From: an uncultured Clostridia bacterium
GTDB taxonomy: Bacteria > Bacillota > Clostridia > TANB77 > CAG-508
Assembly (NCBI GenBank): GCA_934149165.1
Contig: CAKPDY010000039.1
Location: 1 to 10,552, forward strand
Length of the DNA: 10,552 bases
Direction: 5' to 3'
Each line of letters opens with the position of its first letter. The first letter of the stretch is position 1. The translations under genes were made by a program, and so were the position numbers. Shown in pieces: positions 1 to 6,066 of the stretch. Under the pieces are notes generated by a model. The model saw only the letters and a list, made by a program, of their open reading frames with translations, was not told the DNA's origin and searched no databases.

Positions 1-680
1 AATGCATATAGATAGAAGGTTAGAATTAATAATAGATAAAAATACATATAAAAAGTTTGATTTAAATATAGAAACAATGAACCCACTAGAATTAGAGGAT
101 TACCCTAAGAAACTTAAGAATTTAAGAGAAAAAACAGGGCTAGCTGAAGCAGTAGCATGTCGGAACTGGTAAAATTAAAGGAGAAGATGTTGTTATATGT
201 ATTATGGATAGTGGTTTCTTAATGGGAAGTATGGGAATTGTTGTAGGCGAAAAAATAACATATGCTATTGAGCAAGCAGTAAAAAGAAGATTACCACTTA
301 TTATATTTTGTGTTTCAGGTGGAGCTAGAATGCAAGAAGGAATTATATCATTAATGCAAATGGCAAAAACTACAGCAGCACTTACAAAATTAGATGAAGC
401 AGGATTATTATATATATCTGTTTTAACAGATCCAACATATGGAGGAGTTACAGCTTCATTTGCAAGTTTGGGAGACATTGTTCTAGCAGAACCACACGCA
501 ATGATAGGATTTGCAGGACAAAGGGTAATTAAACAAACAATAGGTGAGGAATTACCAGATGGTTTTCAAACATCTGAATTTTTACTAGAACATGGTTTTG
601 TAGATAAGATAGTTGAAAGAAAAGATCTAAAAGATACTATTTATAAATTAATTATGTTTCATAAAGGAGGCGAAATTTAA
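1..680 (+). CDS. accD: Acetyl-CoA carboxylase carboxyltransferase subunit beta, 5' end outside window, apparent frameshift
   Basis: With AccA, this subunit forms the carboxyltransferase that moves the carboxyl group from carboxy-biotin to acetyl-CoA, giving malonyl-CoA for fatty acid synthesis in the cytoplasm. The window opens inside the gene, so the N-terminal zinc ribbon is not visible. Bases 2-157 read as AccD in one frame (RLELIIDKNTYK, NPLELEDYPKKLKNLREKTG). That frame runs into TAA at 170-172. From base 162 a second frame continues without loss: GTGKIKGEDVV, MDSGFLMGSMG, SGGARMQEG, MQMAKTTAAL, SVLTDPTYGGVTASFA, IGFAGQRVI. The block TGTC at 158-161 has one base too many compared with the expected single codon. 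Either this is a sequencing error or the gene is damaged; ATG 204 is internal to the protein and not a natural start. The stop TAA (678-680) shares one base with the accA start. Family assignment is secure; the frameshift's status is not. Confidence 0.88.
158..161 (+). other. Apparent +1 frameshift site in accD
   Basis: Upstream codons end GCA GTA GCA (A V A) and the next recognisable AccD codons are GGA ACT GGT AAA (G T G K), beginning at 162. Four bases (TGTC) stand where one codon is expected. Left as is, translation stops at 170-172. No long homopolymer slippery run is present, which makes programmed frameshifting unlikely. Confidence 0.7.
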
Positions 681-1492
681 TGGCAAATACTAAATTATCA
701 GCTTGGGAAAAAGTAGAAATAGCAAGAGATCCAAAAAGAAAGACTTCACTTGACTATATAGAAGAGATATTTGATGATTTCATAGAATTACATGGAGATA
801 GAAACTCTAAAGATGATAAATCTATAGTATGCGGATTAGCAAAAATAGGAAAACAAAATTTTACAATTATAGCAGAACAAAAAGGAAGGACAACAAAAGA
901 AAATATAGAAAGAAATTTTGGAATGCCGAATCCTGAAAGTTATAGAAAAGCGATAAGATTTATGAAACAGGCTGAAAAATTTAAAAGACCAGTAATTACT
1001 TTTATTGATACAAAAGGAGCATATCCAGGAATAGAAGCAGAAGAAAAAGGACAAGGAGAAGCTATTGCTAAATCTATGTTTGAAATGGCAAAGCTCAAAG
1101 TACCAATTATATCAATTGTAGTTGGAGAAGGTTCAAGTGGAGGAGCTTTAGCAATTGGAGTTGCAAATAAAGTATTTATGTTAGAAAATGCTATTTATTC
1201 AATTCTTTCACCAGAAGGTTATAGTAGTATTTTATGGAAAGATGCATCTAGGTTTAAAGAAGCTGCAGAAAAAATGAAATTAACAGCAAAAGACTTATTT
1301 GAACTTAAAGTAATAGACAAAATTATAAAAGAACCAAAAGAATATAATGAGGAAAATTTTAAAAAAGTTGCAAATAGTTTACAAAAAGAAATACAAAAAG
1401 AAATACAAAAAATGAAATATCTAAATAACAATCAAATTGTAGAAAATAGATATATGAAATTTAGAAATATGGGTGAGTTTAAGGAGGTATAA
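680..1492 (+). CDS. accA: Acetyl-CoA carboxylase carboxyltransferase subunit alpha
   Basis: This is the partner of AccD in the carboxyltransferase step that forms malonyl-CoA. The 270 residues show the crotonase-like carboxyltransferase core: LDYIEEIFDDFIELHGDR near 24-41, IDTKGAYPG at 109-117, the glycine-rich oxyanion and CoA loop GEGSSGGALAIG at 149-160, and SPEG at 177-180. It is shorter than the ~319-residue E. coli protein. It ends in a lysine/glutamate-rich tail encoded by short 12-bp near-repeats (about 1380-1415). The start ATG at 680 overlaps the accD stop (TAATG), which suggests translational coupling; AAAGGAGG at 663-670 is well placed. The last codons contain the fabI ribosome binding site. 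Family call is very firm. Confidence 0.95.
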   Translation: MANTKLSAWEKVEIARDPKRKTSLDYIEEIFDDFIELHGDRNSKDDKSIVCGLAKIGKQNFTIIAEQKGRTTKENIERNFGMPNPESYRKAIRFMKQAEKFKRPVITFIDTKGAYPGIEAEEKGQGEAIAKSMFEMAKLKVPIISIVVGEGSSGGALAIGVANKVFMLENAIYSILSPEGYSSILWKDASRFKEAAEKMKLTAKDLFELKVIDKIIKEPKEYNEENFKKVANSLQKEIQKEIQKMKYLNNNQIVENRYMKFRNMGEFKEV

Positions 1493-1493
1493 A

Positions 1494-2267
1494 ATGTTAT
1501 TAAAAGATAAAAAAATATTAATAATGGGAATTAGAAATAAGTGGAGTATTGCTTATGGAATTGCAAAATCAGCTTATGAAAATGGAGCAAAATTAATTTT
1601 TACTTATATGGGTGAAGATAATAAGGAAAAAATAGAAGAACTAATTAGTGAATTTAAGGGTAGTAAAGCTTATGTGTTAAATGGTGCTTCAGAAGATGAA
1701 TTAGTTAAAGATGTATTTACAAAAATAAAAGAAGAAAATGGCAAATTAGATGGAATTGTACATGCAATTGCACATGCGAATACTGAAGATTTAAGAAATG
1801 ATTTTATTCTTACAAGTAAAGAAGGATATTCTCACGCAGTTGATGTTAGTAGTTATTCTTTTGTATTAGTTGCAAGAAAGGCTAAAGAACTAGATATGTT
1901 AAATGAAAATGCAACTTTAGTCACTTTAACATATCACGGATCTACTAAAGTTTTAGAAGGTTATAATATTATGGGAATTGCAAAAGCAGCACTTGAAGCA
2001 AGTGTTAGATATTTAGCAGATAATTTAGGAAAAGGCGGAATAAGAGTAAATGCAATATCAGCAGGTCCAATAAAAACATTATCAGCAAAAGGTATAAAAG
2101 ATTTTAATTCGATATTGACTATTGTAGAAGAAAAAGCACCTTTACACAGAAATGTAACTACAGAGCAAGTGGGAAATGTAGCAACATTTTTATTAAGCAA
2201 TATGTCAGATGCAATAACAGGACAAATTATATATGCTGATAGTGGCTATAATATTATGGGAGTTTAA
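1494..2267 (+). CDS. fabI: Enoyl-[acyl-carrier-protein] reductase, FabI type
   Basis: This NAD(P)H-dependent short-chain dehydrogenase-fold enzyme reduces trans-2-enoyl-ACP to acyl-ACP, the last step of each elongation cycle. The 257 residues begin with the divergent FabI nucleotide loop (MGIRNKWSIAYGIA, 11-24). The FabI catalytic set is present: Tyr147, Tyr157 and Lys164, with the Y-x6-K spacing that separates FabI from ordinary SDR enzymes (Y-x3-K). AISAGPIKTLSAKGI (188-202) and the C-terminal GQIIYADSGYNIMGV match the family. I chose ATG 1494 because AAGGAGGT (1481-1488) lies 5 bases upstream; a start seven codons earlier would lie inside accA, before this site. The gap to the accA stop is one base, so the genes are in one operon. 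A second, flavin-type candidate reductase lies two genes downstream. Confidence 0.95.
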   Translation: MLLKDKKILIMGIRNKWSIAYGIAKSAYENGAKLIFTYMGEDNKEKIEELISEFKGSKAYVLNGASEDELVKDVFTKIKEENGKLDGIVHAIAHANTEDLRNDFILTSKEGYSHAVDVSSYSFVLVARKAKELDMLNENATLVTLTYHGSTKVLEGYNIMGIAKAALEASVRYLADNLGKGGIRVNAISAGPIKTLSAKGIKDFNSILTIVEEKAPLHRNVTTEQVGNVATFLLSNMSDAITGQIIYADSGYNIMGV

Positions 2268-2297
2268 TAAAATAAAAAAATAAAGGAGGAAATTATT

Positions 2298-2537
2298 ATG
2301 ATGGAAAAAGAAATTTTTCAAAAATTAAAAAGTATAGTAGTAGAACAATTAGGTGTAAATGAAGAAAATGTAACAATGGAGGCAACTTTTGTTGATGACT
2401 TAGCTGCAGATTCTTTAGACATTGTTGAATTAATAATGAATATAGAGGAAGAATTTGATTTAGAAATTCCTGATAGTGATACCGAAAAAATTGTTACAAT
2501 AGGTGATGTTGTTAAATATATAGAAGAACATAAATAG
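2298..2537 (+). CDS. acpP: Acyl carrier protein
   Basis: This small acidic four-helix protein carries acyl intermediates on a 4'-phosphopantetheine arm. The 79 residues contain the modification motif DSLDIVEL, with Ser39 as the attachment serine, preceded by FVDDLAA as in typical ACPs. The C-terminal helix ends DVVKYIEEHK. The site AGGAGG (2284-2289) is 8 bases from ATG 2298 and 11 from the second ATG at 2301, so either Met could start the protein; 2298 is better spaced. It lies 30 bases after fabI and 23 before the flavoprotein gene, clearly in the same operon. Length and motif are standard, so this is very likely the general ACP for fatty acid synthesis. Confidence 0.95.
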   Translation: MMEKEIFQKLKSIVVEQLGVNEENVTMEATFVDDLAADSLDIVELIMNIEEEFDLEIPDSDTEKIVTIGDVVKYIEEHK

Positions 2538-2560
2538 AATGTGAAAAAGAAAGGAAAACT

Positions 2561-3619
2561 ATGGAAGGAATAAAAGTAGGAAATAAAAAATCAAAATATC
2601 CTATTATTCAAGGAGGAATGGGTGTAGGAGTTTCTATGCACAATTTAGCTGGTAATGTAAGTAAGGAAGGTGGCATTGGAATAATTTCAACAGCAGATAT
2701 TGGATATCAAGAGGCAGATTTTAATAAAAATCCGTTGAAAGCAAATTTAAGGGCAATAGGAAATGAAATAAAAAAAGCAAGAGAAATTGCAGGAGAAGAT
2801 AAAATAATTGGCGTAAATATAATGGTTGCTTTAAAAGATTATGCAGAAATAGTAAAAGAATGTGTAAGACAAAAAGTCGACTTAATTATATCTGGGGCAG
2901 GAATTCCTAAGGAATTACCAGAATATGTAAAAGGAGCTAAAACCAAAATTGCACCAATAGTATCATCTTTGAGATGTTGTAAGCTAATAGTAAAACATTG
3001 GATAAAAAAATATAATTATGTTCCAGACATGATAGTTATTGAAGGACCAGAAGCTGGTGGACATTTGGGATTTAAAAGAGAAGAATTAGAAGAAGATACT
3101 AAACCAAAATTAGAAAATATAACTAAGGAAATTGTTGACTACATAAATGAGGTAGAAGAAGAAACAGGAAAGAATATTCCAGTTATTGCAGCAGGTGGAA
3201 TATGGGATTCTACAGATATTAAAAAATTTTCAAATTTAGGAGCAAGCGGAGTGCAAATGGCAACAAGGTTTGTTGCTACAAATGAGTGCGATGCTTCAAT
3301 GGAATTTAAAAAAGCTTATGTTAATGCTAAGGCTGAAGATATTAAAATAATTAATAGTCCTGTTGGTATGCCAGGGAGAGCTATATACAATAATTTTATA
3401 AAAAAAATAGAAAAAGAAAAATGTAAAATTGATAAATGTTATAATTGCATTAAAACTTGTAATGTAATAGATAGTCCATATTGCATTACAAAAGCATTAA
3501 TAAATTCTGTAAAAGGAAAAACAGATGATGGATTAATTTTTTGTGGCAGTAATGTTAATAAAATAAAAAAAATTATTCCTGTCAAAGATTTAATGCAGGA
3601 ATTAGTTTGTGAATTATAG
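2561..3619 (+). CDS. FabK/nitronate monooxygenase-family flavin oxidoreductase with C-terminal cysteine cluster
   Basis: This 352-residue TIM-barrel flavoprotein belongs to the family that includes FMN-dependent enoyl-ACP reductase FabK and nitronate monooxygenases. Visible family motifs are YPIIQGGMGVGVS (13-25), GVNIMVA (84-90), EGPEAGGHLG (161-170), IPVIAAGGIW (206-215), GASGVQMATRFVAT (227-240) and SPVGMPGRAI (266-275). The tail beyond residue 280 carries cysteines at 288, 293, 296, 300 and 308, plus Cys328, a pattern that could bind a metal or Fe-S cluster. Classical FabK, as I recall it, lacks this cluster and reads QGGMAWV rather than QGGMGVG, so a plain fabK call is not justified. AAAGGA (2550-2555) serves ATG 2561. 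Its place last in an acc-fab operon favours a role in acyl chain metabolism; the substrate is inferred only. Confidence 0.85.
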   Translation: MEGIKVGNKKSKYPIIQGGMGVGVSMHNLAGNVSKEGGIGIISTADIGYQEADFNKNPLKANLRAIGNEIKKAREIAGEDKIIGVNIMVALKDYAEIVKECVRQKVDLIISGAGIPKELPEYVKGAKTKIAPIVSSLRCCKLIVKHWIKKYNYVPDMIVIEGPEAGGHLGFKREELEEDTKPKLENITKEIVDYINEVEEETGKNIPVIAAGGIWDSTDIKKFSNLGASGVQMATRFVATNECDASMEFKKAYVNAKAEDIKIINSPVGMPGRAIYNNFIKKIEKEKCKIDKCYNCIKTCNVIDSPYCITKALINSVKGKTDDGLIFCGSNVNKIKKIIPVKDLMQELVCEL

Positions 3620-3631
3620 TATTATAACAAG

Positions 3632-3643
3632 GTAACCGCTCAA
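3632..3643 (+). repeat. Left terminal inverted repeat of the IS66-type element
   Basis: GTAACCGCTCAA. The complement of 11 of these bases is found at 4156-4166 in opposite orientation. Confidence 0.6.
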
Positions 3644-3714
3644 TAAAATAGTGACTATAAATTAATAAAAAAATATTATAGACTATAACAAACAAAAAGA
3701 TGGAGGTTATAGTG

Positions 3715-4086
3715 ATGAGAAAAGAATACCCAAATACATATAAAACAAAAATGGTAGAAAAATACAAAAAATCCAAAATGAAAATATTAGAATTTTGTAG
3801 AACAAATGAAATACCAACAAGTACATTTAATAGATGGATACTTGAAGATAAAATGAATTTAGAAAAAAGCAGTAACTTTGGAGAAATTAGTACAAGTTTG
3901 ATTAAGTCTGCTAAATTGAATAATTTGAATATTTATAAGTATTTGAATTATCTGCTAGATAGTTTGCCTCAGCTGGATGGCATACAGACAGAAGAGAACC
4001 TTGAAAGATTTTTGCCTTGGTCTGATGAGTTGCTTGATGATGTAAGAAATTTTGATGGAGAGTATAAGGAAATGGAATTGGGATAA
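3715..4086 (+). CDS. Fused TnpA-type helix-turn-helix and TnpC C-terminal tail from an IS66 element
   Basis: The 123-residue protein has two halves. Residues 1-48 look like an insertion-sequence helix-turn-helix accessory protein: KYKKSKMKILEFCRTNEIP followed by TSTFNRWI is the usual 'WKxSG..I..FCR...I..STF..W' pattern. Residues 57-105 match the conserved C-terminal end of IS66 TnpC transposases (SLIKSAKLNNLNIYKYLNYL, then LLDSLPQLD and LPWSDELLDDVR). TnpB and the catalytic bulk of TnpC are absent, so the protein cannot transpose DNA. The first half is encoded by A-rich sequence and the second by clearly more GC-rich codons (from about 3960), so the halves differ in origin or age. I prefer ATG 3715 because GGAGG (3702-3706) is 8 bases upstream; ATG 3700 overlaps that site. 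A DNA-binding remnant is possible; function unknown. Confidence 0.7.
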   Translation: MRKEYPNTYKTKMVEKYKKSKMKILEFCRTNEIPTSTFNRWILEDKMNLEKSSNFGEISTSLIKSAKLNNLNIYKYLNYLLDSLPQLDGIQTEENLERFLPWSDELLDDVRNFDGEYKEMELG

Positions 4087-4088
4087 AT

Positions 4089-4129
4089 AAAAAATCACTT
4101 GAAATTTGATGAGTTTCAGGTGATTTTTT
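4089..4129 (+). terminator. Bidirectional intrinsic terminator
   Basis: A 16-bp stem (4089-4104 with 4114-4129, one G-U pair) has a 9-base loop and ends in T7 on the + strand. On the - strand the same hairpin is also followed by T6. It lies three bases after the transposase-remnant stop and downstream of the convergent ATPase gene, so it can end transcription from both sides. Confidence 0.85.
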
Positions 4130-4155
4130 TGTGATTAGCTGGATACGCTGCTTGG

Positions 4156-4166
4156 TTGAGCGGTTA
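4156..4166 (-). repeat. Right terminal inverted repeat of the IS66-type element
   Basis: TTGAGCGGTTA, the reverse complement of the left-end TAACCGCTCAA. The outermost base (4167) does not match the left end. Confidence 0.55.
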
Positions 4167-4203
4167 ATTTTTATTTATATTATTTTGCACATATCCGTGA
4201 TTT

Positions 4204-5517
4204 TTATTTTATACAAAAAGCAGCATATAAAGGTATTGATTTAATGTTATTTTCAAACCCAAAATTCCTAGTTGAAAATCTTATAGCATATTTTGGTTTA
4301 AATTCTTCTACATACATATTTAAACTAACAGATTTTACATTGCTACCACTTTTTACTTCTATTGGTATTATTCCATCTTCAGCACTATATAATGCAAAAT
4401 CAATTTCTGCATTTCTACCAGAAGTCCAATAATACAAAGACTCTCCTTGTGCTGCCAATTCTTGTGCTATATAATTTTCAGTAATTGCACCTTTATATAT
4501 GAATGTTTTATCAAGCATAATATCAGGATATCTAATTTCACTCATACATGTAAGAATTCCAACATCACTTAAATAAATTTTGAATATATCTTCATCTATA
4601 TAAACTTTTAGTGGTATTTCCATTCTTTTAGATTTATGATTTATTAATATTAATTTTGATGCAACAAGCCAGTCAATTGCACTTTCATACTTTCTTTTTC
4701 TTGCATTTTCATCACTTGGATCTATAAAACTATATTTAAAATTTTTATTATCTTTAGCTAATTGCCCTGGAATATTTTTATATACCTTTTCAATTTTAGT
4801 TGCCTCCAACTCACTAGATACATACTTTTTCATATCTGCAATATATGAGTCTTTAATGTCTTCTATAATATGTGAATCAAACTTTAAAATATCTAAATCG
4901 TTTTCAACAAAGTTTTTTACAGCTTCTGGCATTCCTCCAACACATAAATATTGTCTATATAAAGTAATTGCCTGTTCGTGTGCATAATCTGGCATTGGAG
5001 TCATATTAGAATAACATTCTTTTATTTTATCTCTAAGTATTTCTTTGTTTGTAGCAAGTAAAAATTCCTCGAAGTTCATTGGATACATATATTCCATTCT
5101 GATTTTTCCGACTGGAAATGATCCTTTAAATCTATTAATTTTAACACCTAATAAACTACCTGCACATATTATTTTATATGGCTTTTCTGATTCATTAAAA
5201 TATTTTAGTGAAACTATACAATTTTCGCTTTCTTGAACTTCATCAAAAAAAATTAATGTTTTCTCAATATCGACTTTTTTACCAAGATATAATTCTAATT
5301 CACTTATGATTTTTTCGTCATCTATTGTTTTTTCAAATATTTCTTTTACTTCCTTGTGTTTCTCTAAATTAAAATATAAATATTCTTCAAAATTATTTTT
5401 ACAAAATTCTTCAATAATAAATGTTTTTCCTATTTGTCTAGCACCTACAACCATTAATGGTTTTTTCATACCTGATTCTTTCCAATCTTGCAGAGTTTTT
5501 TCAAAAAATCTTTTCAT
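4204..5517 (-). CDS. ATPase with AAA_14-type domain and C-terminal DUF4143
   Basis: This 437-residue P-loop ATPase has Walker A GARQIGKT at 25-32 and Walker B LIFFDEVQE with the acidic pair Asp92-Glu93. A sensor-like CAGSLLGV follows, then PVGKIRMEYMYPMNFEEFL. This is the typical layout of the large AAA_14/DUF4143 family in bacteria and archaea. The C-terminal part reads WTSGRNAEIDF (364-374) and PIEVKSG (385-391). With Asp373, Glu387 and Lys389 this resembles a PD-(D/E)XK nuclease-like core. Biological roles for the family are poorly known. On the - strand GGAGGG (complement of 5524-5529) lies 6 bases before ATG 5517, and its own promoter is upstream. It is a single gene, sandwiched between an IS66 remnant and a repeat array, which fits a mobile accessory gene. 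The gene appears intact. Confidence 0.9.
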   Translation of the reverse strand: MKRFFEKTLQDWKESGMKKPLMVVGARQIGKTFIIEEFCKNNFEEYLYFNLEKHKEVKEIFEKTIDDEKIISELELYLGKKVDIEKTLIFFDEVQESENCIVSLKYFNESEKPYKIICAGSLLGVKINRFKGSFPVGKIRMEYMYPMNFEEFLLATNKEILRDKIKECYSNMTPMPDYAHEQAITLYRQYLCVGGMPEAVKNFVENDLDILKFDSHIIEDIKDSYIADMKKYVSSELEATKIEKVYKNIPGQLAKDNKNFKYSFIDPSDENARKRKYESAIDWLVASKLILINHKSKRMEIPLKVYIDEDIFKIYLSDVGILTCMSEIRYPDIMLDKTFIYKGAITENYIAQELAAQGESLYYWTSGRNAEIDFALYSAEDGIIPIEVKSGSNVKSVSLNMYVEEFKPKYAIRFSTRNFGFENNIKSIPLYAAFCIK

Positions 5518-5539
5518 ATTATTCCCTCCATTTGTATTA

Positions 5540-5568
5540 ATTTTATCATATATTTAATAATAAATCAA
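5540..5568 (-). promoter_or_regulatory. SigA-type promoter of the DUF4143 ATPase gene
   Basis: Read on the - strand: TTGATT (5568-5563), 17 bases, TAAAAT (5545-5540), with a TG extended -10 directly before it. Transcription would start about 15-20 bases before the ATPase ATG. The 13-mer repeat array begins 8 bp upstream of the -35. Confidence 0.65.
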
Positions 5569-5575
5569 TAATTAC

Positions 5576-5676
5576 TGCCACTTTTTGCAGGCATACTTTT
5601 GATATCATTGCCACTTTTTGCGGGTATAATTTTAATATTATTGCCACTTTTTGCAAACATATTTGCGACTTTTTTC
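5576..5676 (+). repeat. Iteron-like array: three TGCCACTTTTTGC copies at 33-bp spacing plus one degenerate copy
   Basis: Exact 13-mers lie at 5576-5588, 5609-5621 and 5642-5654, each 33 bp apart. A degenerate copy (TGCGACTTTTTTC) lies at 5664-5676, 22 bp further on. The offsets are whole multiples of 11 bp, so all copies face the same side of the helix, as expected for protein binding sites. The sequence between copies is partly similar (CAT/TAT then AT-rich). The array abuts the ATPase promoter. Two explanations fit: multiple transposase-binding repeats from the end of an IS21-type element (those ends begin TG and carry several repeats), or an operator for the ATPase gene. Confidence 0.75.
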
Positions 5677-5734
5677 AAAAATTCAAGTTTTTTCAATATT
5701 TTTATTTTATGCGATTTCATTCTGTTCTATTAAT

Positions 5735-5757
5735 AAAAAACTCAATTTTGGGAGTTT
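5735..5757 (-). terminator. Weak intrinsic terminator on the - strand
   Basis: Read on the - strand: AAACTC, 8-base loop, GAGTTT, then a run of T. The stem is short (6 bp). It lies about 100 bp beyond the end of the - strand coding remnant at 5860 and probably served that lost gene. Confidence 0.4.
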
Positions 5758-5859
5758 ATATATGTTTTTTATAAATTCAAATTATTTTTCTTAGCATTAT
5801 CATATTTACATTCTAATTTGGAATCTTCCTTCAGTCATTTCACAGAAGGTTTTTCGTTG

Positions 5860-5979
5860 CTAAATACTTCTATATTTCAAGATTAATTCAGTTGTATGTT
5901 TAATTCCAGGAGTACCGCTATGTCTATAATTTGGGTATCTTATAAACTCAACATTATCATATCCTAACTCTTTGTAGAT
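5860..5979 (-). pseudogene. Probable 3' remnant of a decayed gene
   Basis: Read on the - strand, a frame open from 6030 ends at TAG (5862-5860) and gives YKELGYDNVEFIRYPNY, then RHSGTPGIKHTTELILKYRSI. The amino acid make-up and codon use look like real protein rather than random AT-rich sequence. There is no start codon or ribosome binding site, and the upstream end runs into the promoter of the next + strand gene. I do not recognise the family. Best read as the tail of a gene otherwise removed by rearrangement. The stretch between this and the repeat array (5677-5859) shows nothing else apart from the terminator. Confidence 0.35.
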
Positions 5980-5997
5980 TATTAAATGTATAAATAA

Positions 5998-6026
5998 TTG
6001 TACAGACACGATAAAGATGGTATAAT
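5998..6026 (+). promoter_or_regulatory. SigA-type promoter of the NTP pyrophosphatase gene
   Basis: TTGTAC (5998-6003), 17 bases, TATAAT (6021-6026). The -10 is a perfect consensus. Predicted start near 6033 gives a leader of about 35 bases ending in AGGAGG (6054-6059) before ATG 6067. Confidence 0.75.
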
Positions 6027-6066
6027 AGTGTTAAAATTGTAGGAATATGTAAAAGGAGGTTAACAT

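Larger units (their letters stand above)
3632..4167 (+). mobile_element. Internally deleted IS66-type element
   Basis: The segment is bounded by inverted repeats: GTAACCGCTCAA at 3632-3643 and TTGAGCGGTTA at 4156-4166, 11 of 12 bases matching. Starting with GTAA is a known trait of IS66-family ends. The interior is only ~535 bp and encodes one small fused protein instead of the usual tnpA, tnpB and tnpC genes (about 2-2.5 kb). The right end carries A (4167) where C is expected, and I see no 8-bp target duplication (ATAACAAG on the left against TTTTTATT on the right), so the element is probably old or rearranged. It lies directly behind the fatty-acid operon. The family is inferred from the encoded protein and the GTAA end. 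Confidence 0.6.

Noticed and set aside
158..170. Programmed ribosomal frameshift in accD
   Set aside because: There is no slippery heptamer or downstream stimulatory structure that I can see, and I know of no such mechanism for bacterial accD; an error or mutation is simpler.
1380..1415. Short 12-bp near-repeats (ACAAAAAGAAAT) near the end of accA
   Set aside because: They simply encode a Lys/Glu/Gln-rich helix tail (KEIQKEIQK) in an AT-rich genome and show no sign of a separate function.
836..1431. - strand open frames opposite accA
   Set aside because: Low-complexity Phe/Ser/Leu products opposite a firmly identified gene; no ribosome binding sites.
4244..5557. Short + strand open frames across the ATPase region
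   Set aside because: They lie antisense to the intact DUF4143 ATPase gene and show no start signals or family motifs.
5576..5654. Regularly spaced repeats resembling a short CRISPR array
   Set aside because: The repeated unit is only 13 bp and the sequences between copies are similar AT-rich 20-mers rather than unique spacers; no cas gene is present.
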